Notes under the pieces: generated by a model | What the model was told of the DNA's origin: nothing | Seen by the model: the letters and a program-made list of their open reading frames with translations, nothing else | Database searches by the model: none | Shown: one piece after another, positions 1-8,002 of the stretch | How the letters are laid out: every line of letters starts with the position of its first letter | Numbering within the stretch: position 1 is the first letter of the stretch | Position numbers and translations under genes: made by a program | Assembly (NCBI RefSeq): GCF_000011245.1 | Contig: NC_004193.1 | Coordinates: forward strand, 1,342,501 to 1,406,500 | Direction of reading: 5' to 3' | DNA length: 64,000 nt | Source of the DNA: Oceanobacillus iheyensis HTE831 | Lineage (GTDB): Bacteria; Bacillota; Bacilli; Bacillales; Amphibacillaceae

Positions 1-207
1 TCAGATGAAGCGAAGAAGGCGTTTGAAAGACATTTAACTGCAGTGGCACAGTTTGAAAAGACAAATCAATCAGCCAAAGTTATTAAACATCTGGAAAGCT
101 TTCAAACACTAATAGATCACTACAACGAACAAGAGGCACTTAGTAAAAAGGCGTTCAACTACCTAGAAACTACTAGTCTTCGTTTGATAGATCAATGGGA
201 AGACTAA
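1..207 (+). CDS. C-terminal end of a secreted FIMAH-domain protein (5' part outside window)
   Basis: The frame is open from the first base and ends at TAA 205-207, giving 68 residues. They are helical and charged. They align with the C-terminal tails of the proteins at 2193, 4892 and 6448: an AxxxHLxAVxxFE stretch, then KHLExF, and a final L..DQW. This tail is what databases call a FIMAH domain, found at the C-terminus of exported Bacillaceae proteins. The catalytic or main part lies upstream of the window, so the enzyme type cannot be told. It sits 30 bp upstream of the TapA-like gene and in the same direction, so it may belong to the same exported-protein cluster. Confidence 0.75.
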   Translation, partial: SDEAKKAFERHLTAVAQFEKTNQSAKVIKHLESFQTLIDHYNEQEALSKKAFNYLETTSLRLIDQWED

Positions 208-237
208 AATAATGCCAAGCAGTAAAGGAAGAAAAAT

Positions 238-672
238 ATGTTGTTCCAAACATTAATAAAATCATCTATTCTCTTTTGCTTAGTACTCTTGACACTATTA
301 CAAATTCATTCACCTACGTCTGCAGTATTTTCTGATGCTAAGGAAATTCAAGGAGAAATTACTGTTGAGGAAGTACAAAGTGATAAAGAGACGGAAGAAA
401 TAAAACCAGTGAATCAAGAAAAAGATAAAGAAAAAGATAAATTAGAAAAAGAAAAATTAAACAGTGAGAAAGACAATGAATCTAAAGAGAAAGAAATTCA
501 AGTAGAGGAAGATACAACACAAGATAAGGAATTACCTTCTGAGGAAGGGAATGAGAATCATCAGGAAGAGGATGAGACTAGTACTGACATGGATGAAGAG
601 GAGAAAGAAACGAATAAAGAGGAATCTAGTAAAACAAAGAATCCCGAAGATGTAATAGATGAAGAATCATAG
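238..672 (+). CDS. TapA-like SipW-dependent secreted protein, short form
   Basis: This is a 144-residue protein with a hydrophobic N-terminal signal (about residues 8-30) ending in a TSA-VFSD cleavage context. B. subtilis TapA has a comparable TSAAFHD site, and the TasA-like neighbour has TYA-YFSD. The remaining ~110 residues are almost entirely Glu, Lys, Asp, Asn and Ser and are probably disordered, like the TapA tail. The folded central domain of B. subtilis TapA (253 aa) is missing. The gene lies immediately upstream of sipW and the tasA-like gene, the tapA-sipW-tasA order. The inferred role is accessory or anchor protein for the TasA-type fibre. The link rests on gene order and the signal region, not on a conserved fold. 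RBS AAAGGAAG precedes the ATG. Confidence 0.6.
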   Translation: MLFQTLIKSSILFCLVLLTLLQIHSPTSAVFSDAKEIQGEITVEEVQSDKETEEIKPVNQEKDKEKDKLEKEKLNSEKDNESKEKEIQVEEDTTQDKELPSEEGNENHQEEDETSTDMDEEEKETNKEESSKTKNPEDVIDEES

Positions 673-692
673 AACAGGAGGGGGTGAATGCT

Positions 693-1250
693 ATGCGTAT
701 ATCTAGTATTTTTCGAAAAGTTGGTAAATTCATATTCACATGCAGCTGGATAGTATTAATAACTTTTTTAGCGATAGCACTCGTGTCAAAAGCGAATGGA
801 GACGATGGCAGTATTCTTGGATATCAAGTGAAATCCGTGCTATCTGGTTCAATGGAGCCAGGTATCCAGACAGGATCGATCATTGTAATTGATACGAAAG
901 CAAACCCGGCTGACTATCAACGAGGTGATATTGTTACATTTACTGGAGAAGAAGGAATGCTGATTACTCACCGAATACAAGAGGTCCAAAATAGCGGAAC
1001 GCAGTTTATTACAAAAGGGGATGCAAATAATGGTCCTGATGTGAGTCCGATTCCAGTATCAAATATTGTCGGTGAATATAGTGGCATTACCATTCCTTTT
1101 GTAGGATATGTATTGCATTTTGCCACCACTGCACAAGGAGCAGCACTATTATTTATTCTTCCAGGGATATTACTAGTTAGTTATTCGATAATTACTATTC
1201 GCAAAGCTTTAAAAGAAGTAAAACAATTAGTAGAAAAGAAAACAGCTTAA
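693..1250 (+). CDS. sipW: Signal peptidase I, SipW (ER-type)
   Basis: This membrane-bound type I signal peptidase processes biofilm-matrix preproteins such as TasA and TapA. It has an N-terminal membrane segment (about residues 12-32). The catalytic serine motif SGSMEP puts Ser at about residue 53. The general base is a His in ITHRI (about residue 93), instead of the Lys of ordinary bacterial SPases, which is the hallmark of the ER/SipW subgroup. Conserved acidic residues follow in KGDANNGPD, and a second membrane segment lies near the C-terminus. I prefer ATG 693 (186 aa): the AGGAGGGGG box at 675-683 is correctly spaced for it, whereas an in-frame GTG at 684 abuts the box. It lies between its two presumed substrates in one operon. 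Confidence 0.9.
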   Translation: MRISSIFRKVGKFIFTCSWIVLITFLAIALVSKANGDDGSILGYQVKSVLSGSMEPGIQTGSIIVIDTKANPADYQRGDIVTFTGEEGMLITHRIQEVQNSGTQFITKGDANNGPDVSPIPVSNIVGEYSGITIPFVGYVLHFATTAQGAALLFILPGILLVSYSIITIRKALKEVKQLVEKKTA

Positions 1251-1271
1251 AAAAACGAGGAGGAATTTACA

Positions 1272-1859
1272 ATGGATATTAAAAAGAAATTAGGAACAGG
1301 TATTGCTTCGGCTGTATTGGGATTAACACTTATTAGTGGAGGAACTTATGCTTATTTTAGTGATTCTGTAACGACTAATAATACATTTGCTGCGGGAACA
1401 ATTGACTTAGGAGTAGACCCAACAGAAATTATATCCGTAGATAATATTAAACCTGGTGATGTAATTACACGAGATTTTGAGTTGCAAAATAATGGAACAC
1501 TTGATATTGAGAAAGTGTTATTAGATACAGACTATACAGTTACTGATGTAAATACTGATAACTCAGAGGATTTTGGTGATCATATTCGAGTGGAGTTCCT
1601 CTACAATGCGGACAAGCTTGATGAAGTTATCTATGAAACTACTTTGGCAGAATTAAAAGAAATGACACCTGAAGCAGTCAATGAAAATGTATTCTATCCG
1701 TTACTAGGTGAGCAAGGTTTACCGGTAGATTCAATTGATGATTTAGTGGTTGAATTTCAATTTGTAGATAATGGTGAAGATCAAAATCAATTTCAAGGAG
1801 ATTCACTAGAATTATCTTGGACATTTACAGCATTACAAACAGAAGGTGAAGAAAAATAA
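1272..1859 (+). CDS. tasA: TasA/CalY-family amyloid fibre protein (M73, camelysin-like)
   Basis: This is a 195-residue secreted protein with a signal peptide (about residues 1-27) ending GGTYA before YFSDS, the SipW-type cleavage context of TasA, CotN and camelysin. The mature part starts with the conserved NNTFAAGTIDL segment and a KPGD turn followed by FELQNNGTLDI. This is the Ig-like family fold that forms matrix fibres in B. subtilis (TasA) and B. cereus (CalY). It is a little shorter than TasA (261 aa) and close to CalY in length. RBS GAGGAGG lies 8 bases before the ATG. It is the third gene of the tapA-like/sipW operon. Assignment to the family is firm. TasA rather than CalY is chosen by context only. 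Confidence 0.85.
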   Translation: MDIKKKLGTGIASAVLGLTLISGGTYAYFSDSVTTNNTFAAGTIDLGVDPTEIISVDNIKPGDVITRDFELQNNGTLDIEKVLLDTDYTVTDVNTDNSEDFGDHIRVEFLYNADKLDEVIYETTLAELKEMTPEAVNENVFYPLLGEQGLPVDSIDDLVVEFQFVDNGEDQNQFQGDSLELSWTFTALQTEGEEK

Positions 1860-1872
1860 TAGTCAATAGAAG

Positions 1873-2153
1873 AGGTTGGGACACAAGTATTAGTTAAAAG
1901 GTGAACGAATGATTTGGGTTAGAGAATCCGCGTGAGAAATATACTGCGCTTATCCTAAGGCGACTGGTGAACCTCTGCATGCTTAAGCATCGGAGTTTCA
2001 CCTATGCCTAACTCCTAAAGGACAAGACAGACTTCGAAAGCATTTCATCGCAGCAGAAAATCGATTTTTGATTTTTAAGGAGTCTCTGTATTTTTTCGCT
2101 TAATCTAAGTATCATTCGTCTTTTTACCAAAACTATTTGTCATGTCCCAACCT
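1873..2153. repeat. Palindromic intergenic repeat, full-length copy
   Basis: This 281-bp non-coding block fills most of the 333-bp gap before the glutamyltransferase gene. Its ends are inverted: AGGTTGGGACA at 1873 and TGTCCCAACCT at 2143. Inside the ends a second arm pair recurs (GAACGAATGAT near 1903, ATCATTCGTC near 2110). In the middle is a hairpin, GGTGAACCTCTG and CGGAGTTTCACC, around a CTTAAG centre. A 28-bp stretch around 1935-1963 is repeated in inverse orientation at 55013-55042. RNA from either strand could fold into a long stem. The element may serve as a transcription boundary after the tasA-like gene. Confidence 0.7.
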
Positions 2154-2192
2154 TATTTCTATGGAGTAATGACGAGAGGAGGCACGTAGTGA

Positions 2193-4850
2193 ATGCGTAA
2201 AACGATAAATATATTTTTCTTAATCGTTTTGATATGTGGTTTAATATTACCTTCAACTCAAGTCCATGCAGACAATACTGGATATGAACCTGAAAATCCA
2301 GGAATTAAAGATGAACAAACAGATGAAGGTAATCTAGGTATGGTAGTAACTGCTCATCCACTCGCTTCAGAAGTTGGATCAGAAGTATTAAAACAGGGAG
2401 GAAATGCTGTTGATGCAGCAGTTGCGACCCAACTTGCACTAAATGTAGTTGAACCAATGATGTCTGGCATTGGCGGTGGAGGATTTCTTATGCATTATGA
2501 TGCTGCATCAGAAGATATTTCTATCGTAAATAGCAGGGAACGTGCACCACAAGGGGCAACACCTGATATGTTTATTGATAAAAGTAATATTGTTACAGAC
2601 CCGGGGAAATTCTTATTCGGAGCGATTGATTTAAATGGAGATAGCGGCGGTGCAAAGTTTCATGTTGATGATATTCAGATACTAGATTTACAGTCTTCAG
2701 AGGTGGTTTTTGAAGAAGATTTTGAGGGTGGAGAAGGCTCCTGGGATGCAGATCAATTTAATATCTATGAGAGAGGGACTACATTCTCTGAAACTAGCGG
2801 TCTTGGGGAAATCTTATTTGGACCACCGTATGGAAATAATTCCTCCTCTTTTGGACAAACCACTGCGATCATGGATGAAATAGAAGATAGTGAATTATCA
2901 TTGAGATTTCGCACGGATGATCCAGGTGAGGACCGTCGCCTGCGGTTATGGTTAAGGGCAGATGAATATCGTTCTACTGGTACAACATATGTGAAGAACG
3001 GTTATGGAATAGAAATAAACACCAATACAAATGAAGTACGTATATTGCAGTCAAAAGATTCTACCACATCTACTTTGGGTAGTTTTTCTTTAAGTGGAAC
3101 TACTGACTGGCAAAATTTACGTTTTCAAGTGGAAGAAAATCAATTACGGGTAAAACTTTGGGAGGACAATGCTTCTGAACCTGATGATTGGAATATCGAC
3201 ACTTTTGCTGGTGAAGTGATCCCATTTTCTGAACGTGTACAAAGTGGGTTATCAGTAGGTGTTCCAGGGACTTTAAAGGGATTAGAAGACGCGCTTGCGC
3301 AACAGGGGACGATGGAATTAGCGGAATTGATCCAACCTGCAATCGATCTAGCTGCAGATGGATTTCCGGTTAATTGGGCTTTAGCCGATGCGATAGAAAG
3401 TAACCAGGACAAATTATCAAAAACAGCGGCTAAAGATGTATTCTTACCAAATGGAACACCGTTAAAAGAAGGAGATTTATTAGTTCAGGAAGACTTAGCA
3501 AAAAGTTTCCGATTAATTCAAGAACAGGGAACGGAAGCATTTTATCATGGAGAAATTGGAGAAGCGCTTGCTGAAGAAGTGAGCGATCGTGGCAGTAGCA
3601 TGGAATTGTCCGATTTAAGTAATTACCAAACCACATCAGAGACTCCGGTTTGGGGAGATTATATGAGATATGATATAGCATCTATGCCACCACCGAGCTC
3701 TGGAGGAATTACGATGTTGCAGTTGCTTGAAATGTTTGAGCAATTGGAACTTACGCAATTCGATATACGTTCTATGGAGAAATATCATTACATGGCAGAG
3801 TCGATGCATTTAGCCTATGCAGATCGAGGTGCATATATGGGGGACCCAGAATTTATTGATGTACCTTCAGAAGGACTGTTGCATCCAGATTATGTAGCTG
3901 AAAGGATAGAGTTGATTTCTCCTGATCGAGCGAATGATCAAGTAGAACCTGGAAACCCTTATGAATATCAAGATGGACAACCAAGTTCAATTATTGATCA
4001 ACCAGATGATAAAGTGGATGGTCAAACGACGCATTTTACAATTGCTGATCGTTGGGGAAATCTTGTTTCTTACACAACTACAATTGAACAAGTATTTGGA
4101 TCTGGAATAATGGTGCCCGAATATGGGATTATGTTGAATAATGAATTGACGGATTTTGACGCGATTCCAGGTGGAGCCAATGAAGTACAGCCAAATAAGC
4201 GACCACTTAGTAGTATGACACCCACAATCGTTTTAGATGAAGGAAAACCTTATATGACAGTAGGATCACCTGGTGGTGCGACTATTATTACATCTGTAAC
4301 ACAAACGATTGTCAATACAATAGGCTATGAAATGGATATAAAAGATGCGATTGAAGAACCTCGTATTTATAGTAGTTCCTATCCTTCCATTCGTTGGGAA
4401 TATGGCATTGGTGAATCCGTTCGAGAAAGAATGGAACAACTTGGACATCGTTTTGAAACGAGTCCGCGAGAAATCGGTAATGTGAATAGTATTGTGCTTG
4501 ATCAGGAATCAGGCATGTATTTTGGTGCAGCAGATTCAACTCGAGAAGGAAAGGCCATTGGCTTAACCTTAGATGATTTTCCTGGCATCAGTGAATTAAT
4601 CGATTTAGTAGAATCGAATGTAGAACGTGGAGAAATTAGTTCAGATGCTGGAAAAACACTGCTTACCCATTTGTCAGCTGTTCAACATTATGAAAAAACA
4701 AATCAAATGAATAAAGCAATAAAACACCTTGAGAATATGGAACTACTTGTGAATCATTTCTACGATAATGGAAAAATTTCTGAAGATGTCTATCATCGTT
4801 TATTAAGAGAAACATACCTGATTTTAGATTTATGGGAAATAGATGCATAA
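2193..4850 (+). CDS. Secreted gamma-glutamyltransferase with inserted beta-sandwich domain and FIMAH tail
   Basis: Gamma-glutamyltransferases (Ntn hydrolases) transfer or hydrolyse gamma-glutamyl groups from glutathione or poly-gamma-glutamate. This one is 885 aa; the usual length is about 580. It has a signal peptide (residues 1-26) and the N-terminal GGT block (GGNAVDAAVA, SGIGGGGF, SRERAP). A foreign segment (about residues 132-345) then interrupts the GGT fold. It contains FEEDFEGG, WLRADEY and GYGIEIN, like concanavalin/DUF1080-type sugar-binding sandwiches. GGT resumes at SGLSVGVPGT, with the autocatalytic nucleophile Thr612 in DGQTTHFT, then RPLSSMTPT and the GSPGG loop. The last ~70 residues are the FIMAH module. 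RBS GAGGAGG supports ATG 2193. All key residues are present, so an active extracellular enzyme is expected. Confidence 0.9.
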   Translation: MRKTINIFFLIVLICGLILPSTQVHADNTGYEPENPGIKDEQTDEGNLGMVVTAHPLASEVGSEVLKQGGNAVDAAVATQLALNVVEPMMSGIGGGGFLMHYDAASEDISIVNSRERAPQGATPDMFIDKSNIVTDPGKFLFGAIDLNGDSGGAKFHVDDIQILDLQSSEVVFEEDFEGGEGSWDADQFNIYERGTTFSETSGLGEILFGPPYGNNSSSFGQTTAIMDEIEDSELSLRFRTDDPGEDRRLRLWLRADEYRSTGTTYVKNGYGIEINTNTNEVRILQSKDSTTSTLGSFSLSGTTDWQNLRFQVEENQLRVKLWEDNASEPDDWNIDTFAGEVIPFSERVQSGLSVGVPGTLKGLEDALAQQGTMELAELIQPAIDLAADGFPVNWALADAIESNQDKLSKTAAKDVFLPNGTPLKEGDLLVQEDLAKSFRLIQEQGTEAFYHGEIGEALAEEVSDRGSSMELSDLSNYQTTSETPVWGDYMRYDIASMPPPSSGGITMLQLLEMFEQLELTQFDIRSMEKYHYMAESMHLAYADRGAYMGDPEFIDVPSEGLLHPDYVAERIELISPDRANDQVEPGNPYEYQDGQPSSIIDQPDDKVDGQTTHFTIADRWGNLVSYTTTIEQVFGSGIMVPEYGIMLNNELTDFDAIPGGANEVQPNKRPLSSMTPTIVLDEGKPYMTVGSPGGATIITSVTQTIVNTIGYEMDIKDAIEEPRIYSSSYPSIRWEYGIGESVRERMEQLGHRFETSPREIGNVNSIVLDQESGMYFGAADSTREGKAIGLTLDDFPGISELIDLVESNVERGEISSDAGKTLLTHLSAVQHYEKTNQMNKAIKHLENMELLVNHFYDNGKISEDVYHRLLRETYLILDLWEIDA

Positions 4851-4891
4851 CGCATCTATTTCTCTAATCAAATTTTAAAGGAAAAGGGTGT

Positions 4892-6427
4892 ATGTGGATG
4901 AACAAAAGATGGATACTAGCAAGTATGTTAATTGTAGTAATGGGTGTTGCGATAACGATGACTTATGCGCTGATCCCAACGACAGCAGATGAAACAGATG
5001 AGGATGAGCATGTAATTGAATTAGGTGTAGACACGTTATTAGAGGATCATATGGATTTGATTGAAGGGAAAAGAGTTGGATTGATTACAAATCCTACTGG
5101 TGTGGATCAAGAATTAAATAGTGTCGTTGATCGTCTTTTTGAAGATCCGAATGTTGAGTTAACAGCACTTTATGGCCCAGAACATGGTGTCCGAGGAGAT
5201 GCGCAAGCTGGGGATTATGTAGAATACTATATCGATGAACAAACTGGACTTCCTGTATATAGTCTATATGGGGAGACAAGGAAACCAACTCCAGAAATGT
5301 TAGAAAATGTTGATGTATTAATTTTTGATATTCAGGATGTAGGTGCTCGTTTCTATACCTATATTTACACGATGGCTTATGCAATGGAGGCTGCAGCAGA
5401 AAATGGTAAGGAATTTATCGTTCTCGATCGTCCAAATCCGTTAGGTGGTAATAAAGTAGAAGGCCCTGTATTAGATCCAGAATATGCTTCCTTTGTTGGT
5501 AATTATCCTATTCCATTACGTCATGGAATGACGGTTGGCGAATTAGCATCATTATTCAATGAAGAATTTGATATTAATGCAGATTTGGCAGTAATAGAAA
5601 TGGAAGGGTGGAAACGAGGTATGCACTATGAAGATACGGATTTAGAATTTGTACTACCTTCACCGAATATGCCAACCGAAGATACAGCTTTTGTCTACCC
5701 AGGTGCAGCATTGATTGAAGGGACGAATGTATCTGAAGGTAGAGGAACAACTAAACCGTTTGAATTCATAGGTGCTCCTTTTGTGAATAGTACGGAATTT
5801 GCTGCTTCATTAAACGACCTGGAACTGCCAGGAGTAACGTTTCGCGCTGCCTCATTTACTCCGATGTTCTCTAAACATAGTGGGAATTTGAGTCATGGTA
5901 TTCAGATTCACATTACAGATAAAGAGAGTTATGATCCAATCCTAACGGGATTACATGTGGTACAACTGCTGCATGATACGTATCCAGATGATTTTGAATT
6001 TAGAACAGAGAATAGTAATGGTGTTTCTTTTTTTGATAACTTAATTGGAAATGGATGGGTCAGAGAAGGAATTGAAGATGGCGTATCTGTAGAAGAATTA
6101 GCAAATCAATGGGAAGAAGATTTGTATGATTTCAAGGATATACGTAGAGAGTATCTACTATATACGATTCAAGTAGAAGATATCCATAATTTAATTGAAA
6201 CGTATTCGGAATCAGGTGATATTCATAATGATGCAAAGAGAAAACTTGAAATGCATTTGATTGCTGTAGAACGTTTTGAAGAAAGAAAAGACGCACCTAA
6301 AGTGGCAAAACATATGGAAAGTTTCCAATTACTATTAGATCAACAATCACAAGCTGGTAAGATATCTCCTTTAGCATATGAAGATTTAAGTGCAGAAACA
6401 ACAGACATGATTTATCAATGGAAATAA
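4892..6427 (+). CDS. namZ: Secreted DUF1343/NamZ-like exo-beta-N-acetylmuramidase with FIMAH tail
   Basis: This 511-aa exported protein has a signal peptide (about residues 8-32), followed by a DUF1343 domain (about residues 45-430). Family hallmarks are GLITNPTGVD, a GPEHGVRGDAQAG segment, FDIQDVGARFYTYI, LDRPNPLGG with VEGPVLD, RHGMTVGELA and PSPNMPT. B. subtilis NamZ (YbbC) is the characterised member and removes N-acetylmuramic acid from peptidoglycan fragments. Here the catalytic domain carries an extra C-terminal FIMAH module (about residues 440-511). An alternative start at ATG 4898 is equally plausible, because the AAAGGAAAAGGGTG ribosome site serves both. It lies 41 bp after the glutamyltransferase gene and 20 bp before the next, so it is probably in an operon. 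Confidence 0.85.
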   Translation: MWMNKRWILASMLIVVMGVAITMTYALIPTTADETDEDEHVIELGVDTLLEDHMDLIEGKRVGLITNPTGVDQELNSVVDRLFEDPNVELTALYGPEHGVRGDAQAGDYVEYYIDEQTGLPVYSLYGETRKPTPEMLENVDVLIFDIQDVGARFYTYIYTMAYAMEAAAENGKEFIVLDRPNPLGGNKVEGPVLDPEYASFVGNYPIPLRHGMTVGELASLFNEEFDINADLAVIEMEGWKRGMHYEDTDLEFVLPSPNMPTEDTAFVYPGAALIEGTNVSEGRGTTKPFEFIGAPFVNSTEFAASLNDLELPGVTFRAASFTPMFSKHSGNLSHGIQIHITDKESYDPILTGLHVVQLLHDTYPDDFEFRTENSNGVSFFDNLIGNGWVREGIEDGVSVEELANQWEEDLYDFKDIRREYLLYTIQVEDIHNLIETYSESGDIHNDAKRKLEMHLIAVERFEERKDAPKVAKHMESFQLLLDQQSQAGKISPLAYEDLSAETTDMIYQWK

Positions 6428-6447
6428 ATCTAACGAGGTGAAGCACA

Positions 6448-7569
6448 TTGAAAGTTTTTCGATGGTTAAGCACCGTTGTTCTTGTAAGTTTCTTCGTAAT
6501 TGTAAGTCTTCCAGTAGATTATGCATACTCCAGTGCAATGGAGAGAGTAGATTTGAAGGTTGGAACTTTTAATGTTGCTGCCGGTACTGGATTAGATGGT
6601 GAATATAATATAGATAGATTAGCCGATACAATTAGTGATTTAGATGTGGATATTATTGGACTACAAGAAGTTGATGTTCATTGGGGCTATAGGAGTAATT
6701 TTGATCATATGATGGAAGAGCTGGCTAGTAGATTAGATATGGAATATTATTTTGCGCCAATCTATGATCTAGCTCCAGTTAATGAAGGAGATCCAAATAG
6801 GCAGTATGGTGTGGGAGTTCTAAGTAAATATCCAATTGTAGATGCAGAAAATAGAAAGATTACTAGGTTATCTACCCAAGTTCCCAATCCTTTTCCAACA
6901 CGTGAACCAGGATTTTTACAAGCAAAAATTAATGTTGAAGGCGCTGAAGTAATGTTTTATGTAACCCATCTAGACTATCGGGGAGATCCTACTATACGTG
7001 AAATGCAAGTTGCTGATATGCAGGAAATTATGAGTGAAGGCAATTATAATATTCTCGTAGGGGATATGAATGCTAGACCTAACGCTACAGAGATAGGTCC
7101 GTTATTTAGAGACTTTGTAGATGTGTGGGGAGTACACGATACGGATGGAAATACGTTTCCGGCCCATAATCCAGATCGACGAATAGATTATATATTGGCC
7201 TCGAAACGTATGGAGGTTAAAACTGCAGAGGTAAAAAATGAGGTAGAATCCTCCGATCACTTGCCAGTGACTGCAGAAATAGAAATAGTCGCAGGGAATC
7301 ATTCGACTTCCCTTGATGGATTGGAATGGCTCCTTGATTATTATGAAAGACAAGTAGCTTTTCATGATCAACAAATTCATCCAGCACTAAAAAGACAAAT
7401 AAATGTATTAAAGCATTATCACAAAACGGATAATGTAGAGAAATTGCTGCGACATCTTGATCAACTGGAAAACACGGTCCAACAATTAGGTGAAGAAGGA
7501 TTAATAGAGGATGAAGCAGTTGGAGAAATAACTGAAGATATAAGGTATTTATACAGTGATGTAGAGTAG
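6448..7569 (+). CDS. Secreted endonuclease/exonuclease/phosphatase-fold hydrolase with FIMAH tail
   Basis: This is a 373-aa protein starting at TTG 6448, with GAGGTGA 7 bases upstream. A signal peptide (about residues 1-28) precedes an EEP-superfamily metal-dependent hydrolase domain (about residues 35-280). Its motifs are TFNVAAG, IIGLQEVDVHWG (metal Glu), THLDYRG, VGDMNARP (catalytic Asp/Asn), RIDYILAS and SSDHLPVTAEI (terminal Asp-His pair). The fold covers DNases, sphingomyelinases and sugar-phosphate phosphatases, and the substrate cannot be read from sequence. The last ~75 residues are the FIMAH module shared with its two upstream neighbours. Secretion and context suggest nutrient scavenging or matrix DNA turnover (inference). 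Confidence 0.85.
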   Translation: MKVFRWLSTVVLVSFFVIVSLPVDYAYSSAMERVDLKVGTFNVAAGTGLDGEYNIDRLADTISDLDVDIIGLQEVDVHWGYRSNFDHMMEELASRLDMEYYFAPIYDLAPVNEGDPNRQYGVGVLSKYPIVDAENRKITRLSTQVPNPFPTREPGFLQAKINVEGAEVMFYVTHLDYRGDPTIREMQVADMQEIMSEGNYNILVGDMNARPNATEIGPLFRDFVDVWGVHDTDGNTFPAHNPDRRIDYILASKRMEVKTAEVKNEVESSDHLPVTAEIEIVAGNHSTSLDGLEWLLDYYERQVAFHDQQIHPALKRQINVLKHYHKTDNVEKLLRHLDQLENTVQQLGEEGLIEDEAVGEITEDIRYLYSDVE

Positions 7570-7598
7570 TATTTTATTAAAAGGATTAAAAGAATGAA

Positions 7599-7792
7599 AA
7601 GGTTGAGATTACTAAGTATTTAATTATAGAAGAACAAAGCTATTGTATATCTAACGAGATACGTTTAAACTTTTTGCAGAAGGTGATATTCCATAAGTGG
7701 TAATAGGATATTCATCTTTATTTGTAGAGTTAATAGTTCATTCTCGTTGGTCCAATAGTACTTCTTTGATTAAATATGTGTATCTCAACCTT
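7599..7792. repeat. Intergenic element with inverted GGTTGAGAT ends
   Basis: This 194-bp non-coding element lies in the 433-bp gap between the EEP gene and ddl. It begins AAGGTTGAGAT (7599-7609) and ends ATCTCAACCTT (7782-7792), an 11-bp perfect inverted repeat. The ends resemble those at 1873-2153 and 51716-51767 with one base changed, so it probably belongs to the same family. The interior is unrelated. The rest of the gap (7793-8002) shows no gene and should hold the ddl promoter. Confidence 0.5.
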
Positions 7793-8002
7793 ATTTTTTG
7801 GTATAAAAGGAAACAAGATATCCCCATGTACATACAAAGCTTTCATGATTGGAAAAAATGGGCAAAATGAAATTTAACAACACTAAATGGAGTAGTCTGT
7901 GATAAAATATACGATACAATGCAAGTTAATTTTTACATTACATAATATGAAATTAGAGAAATATGTATGAAATAATCGTTGGTTTTGTTAGGAGAGGATA
8001 AC

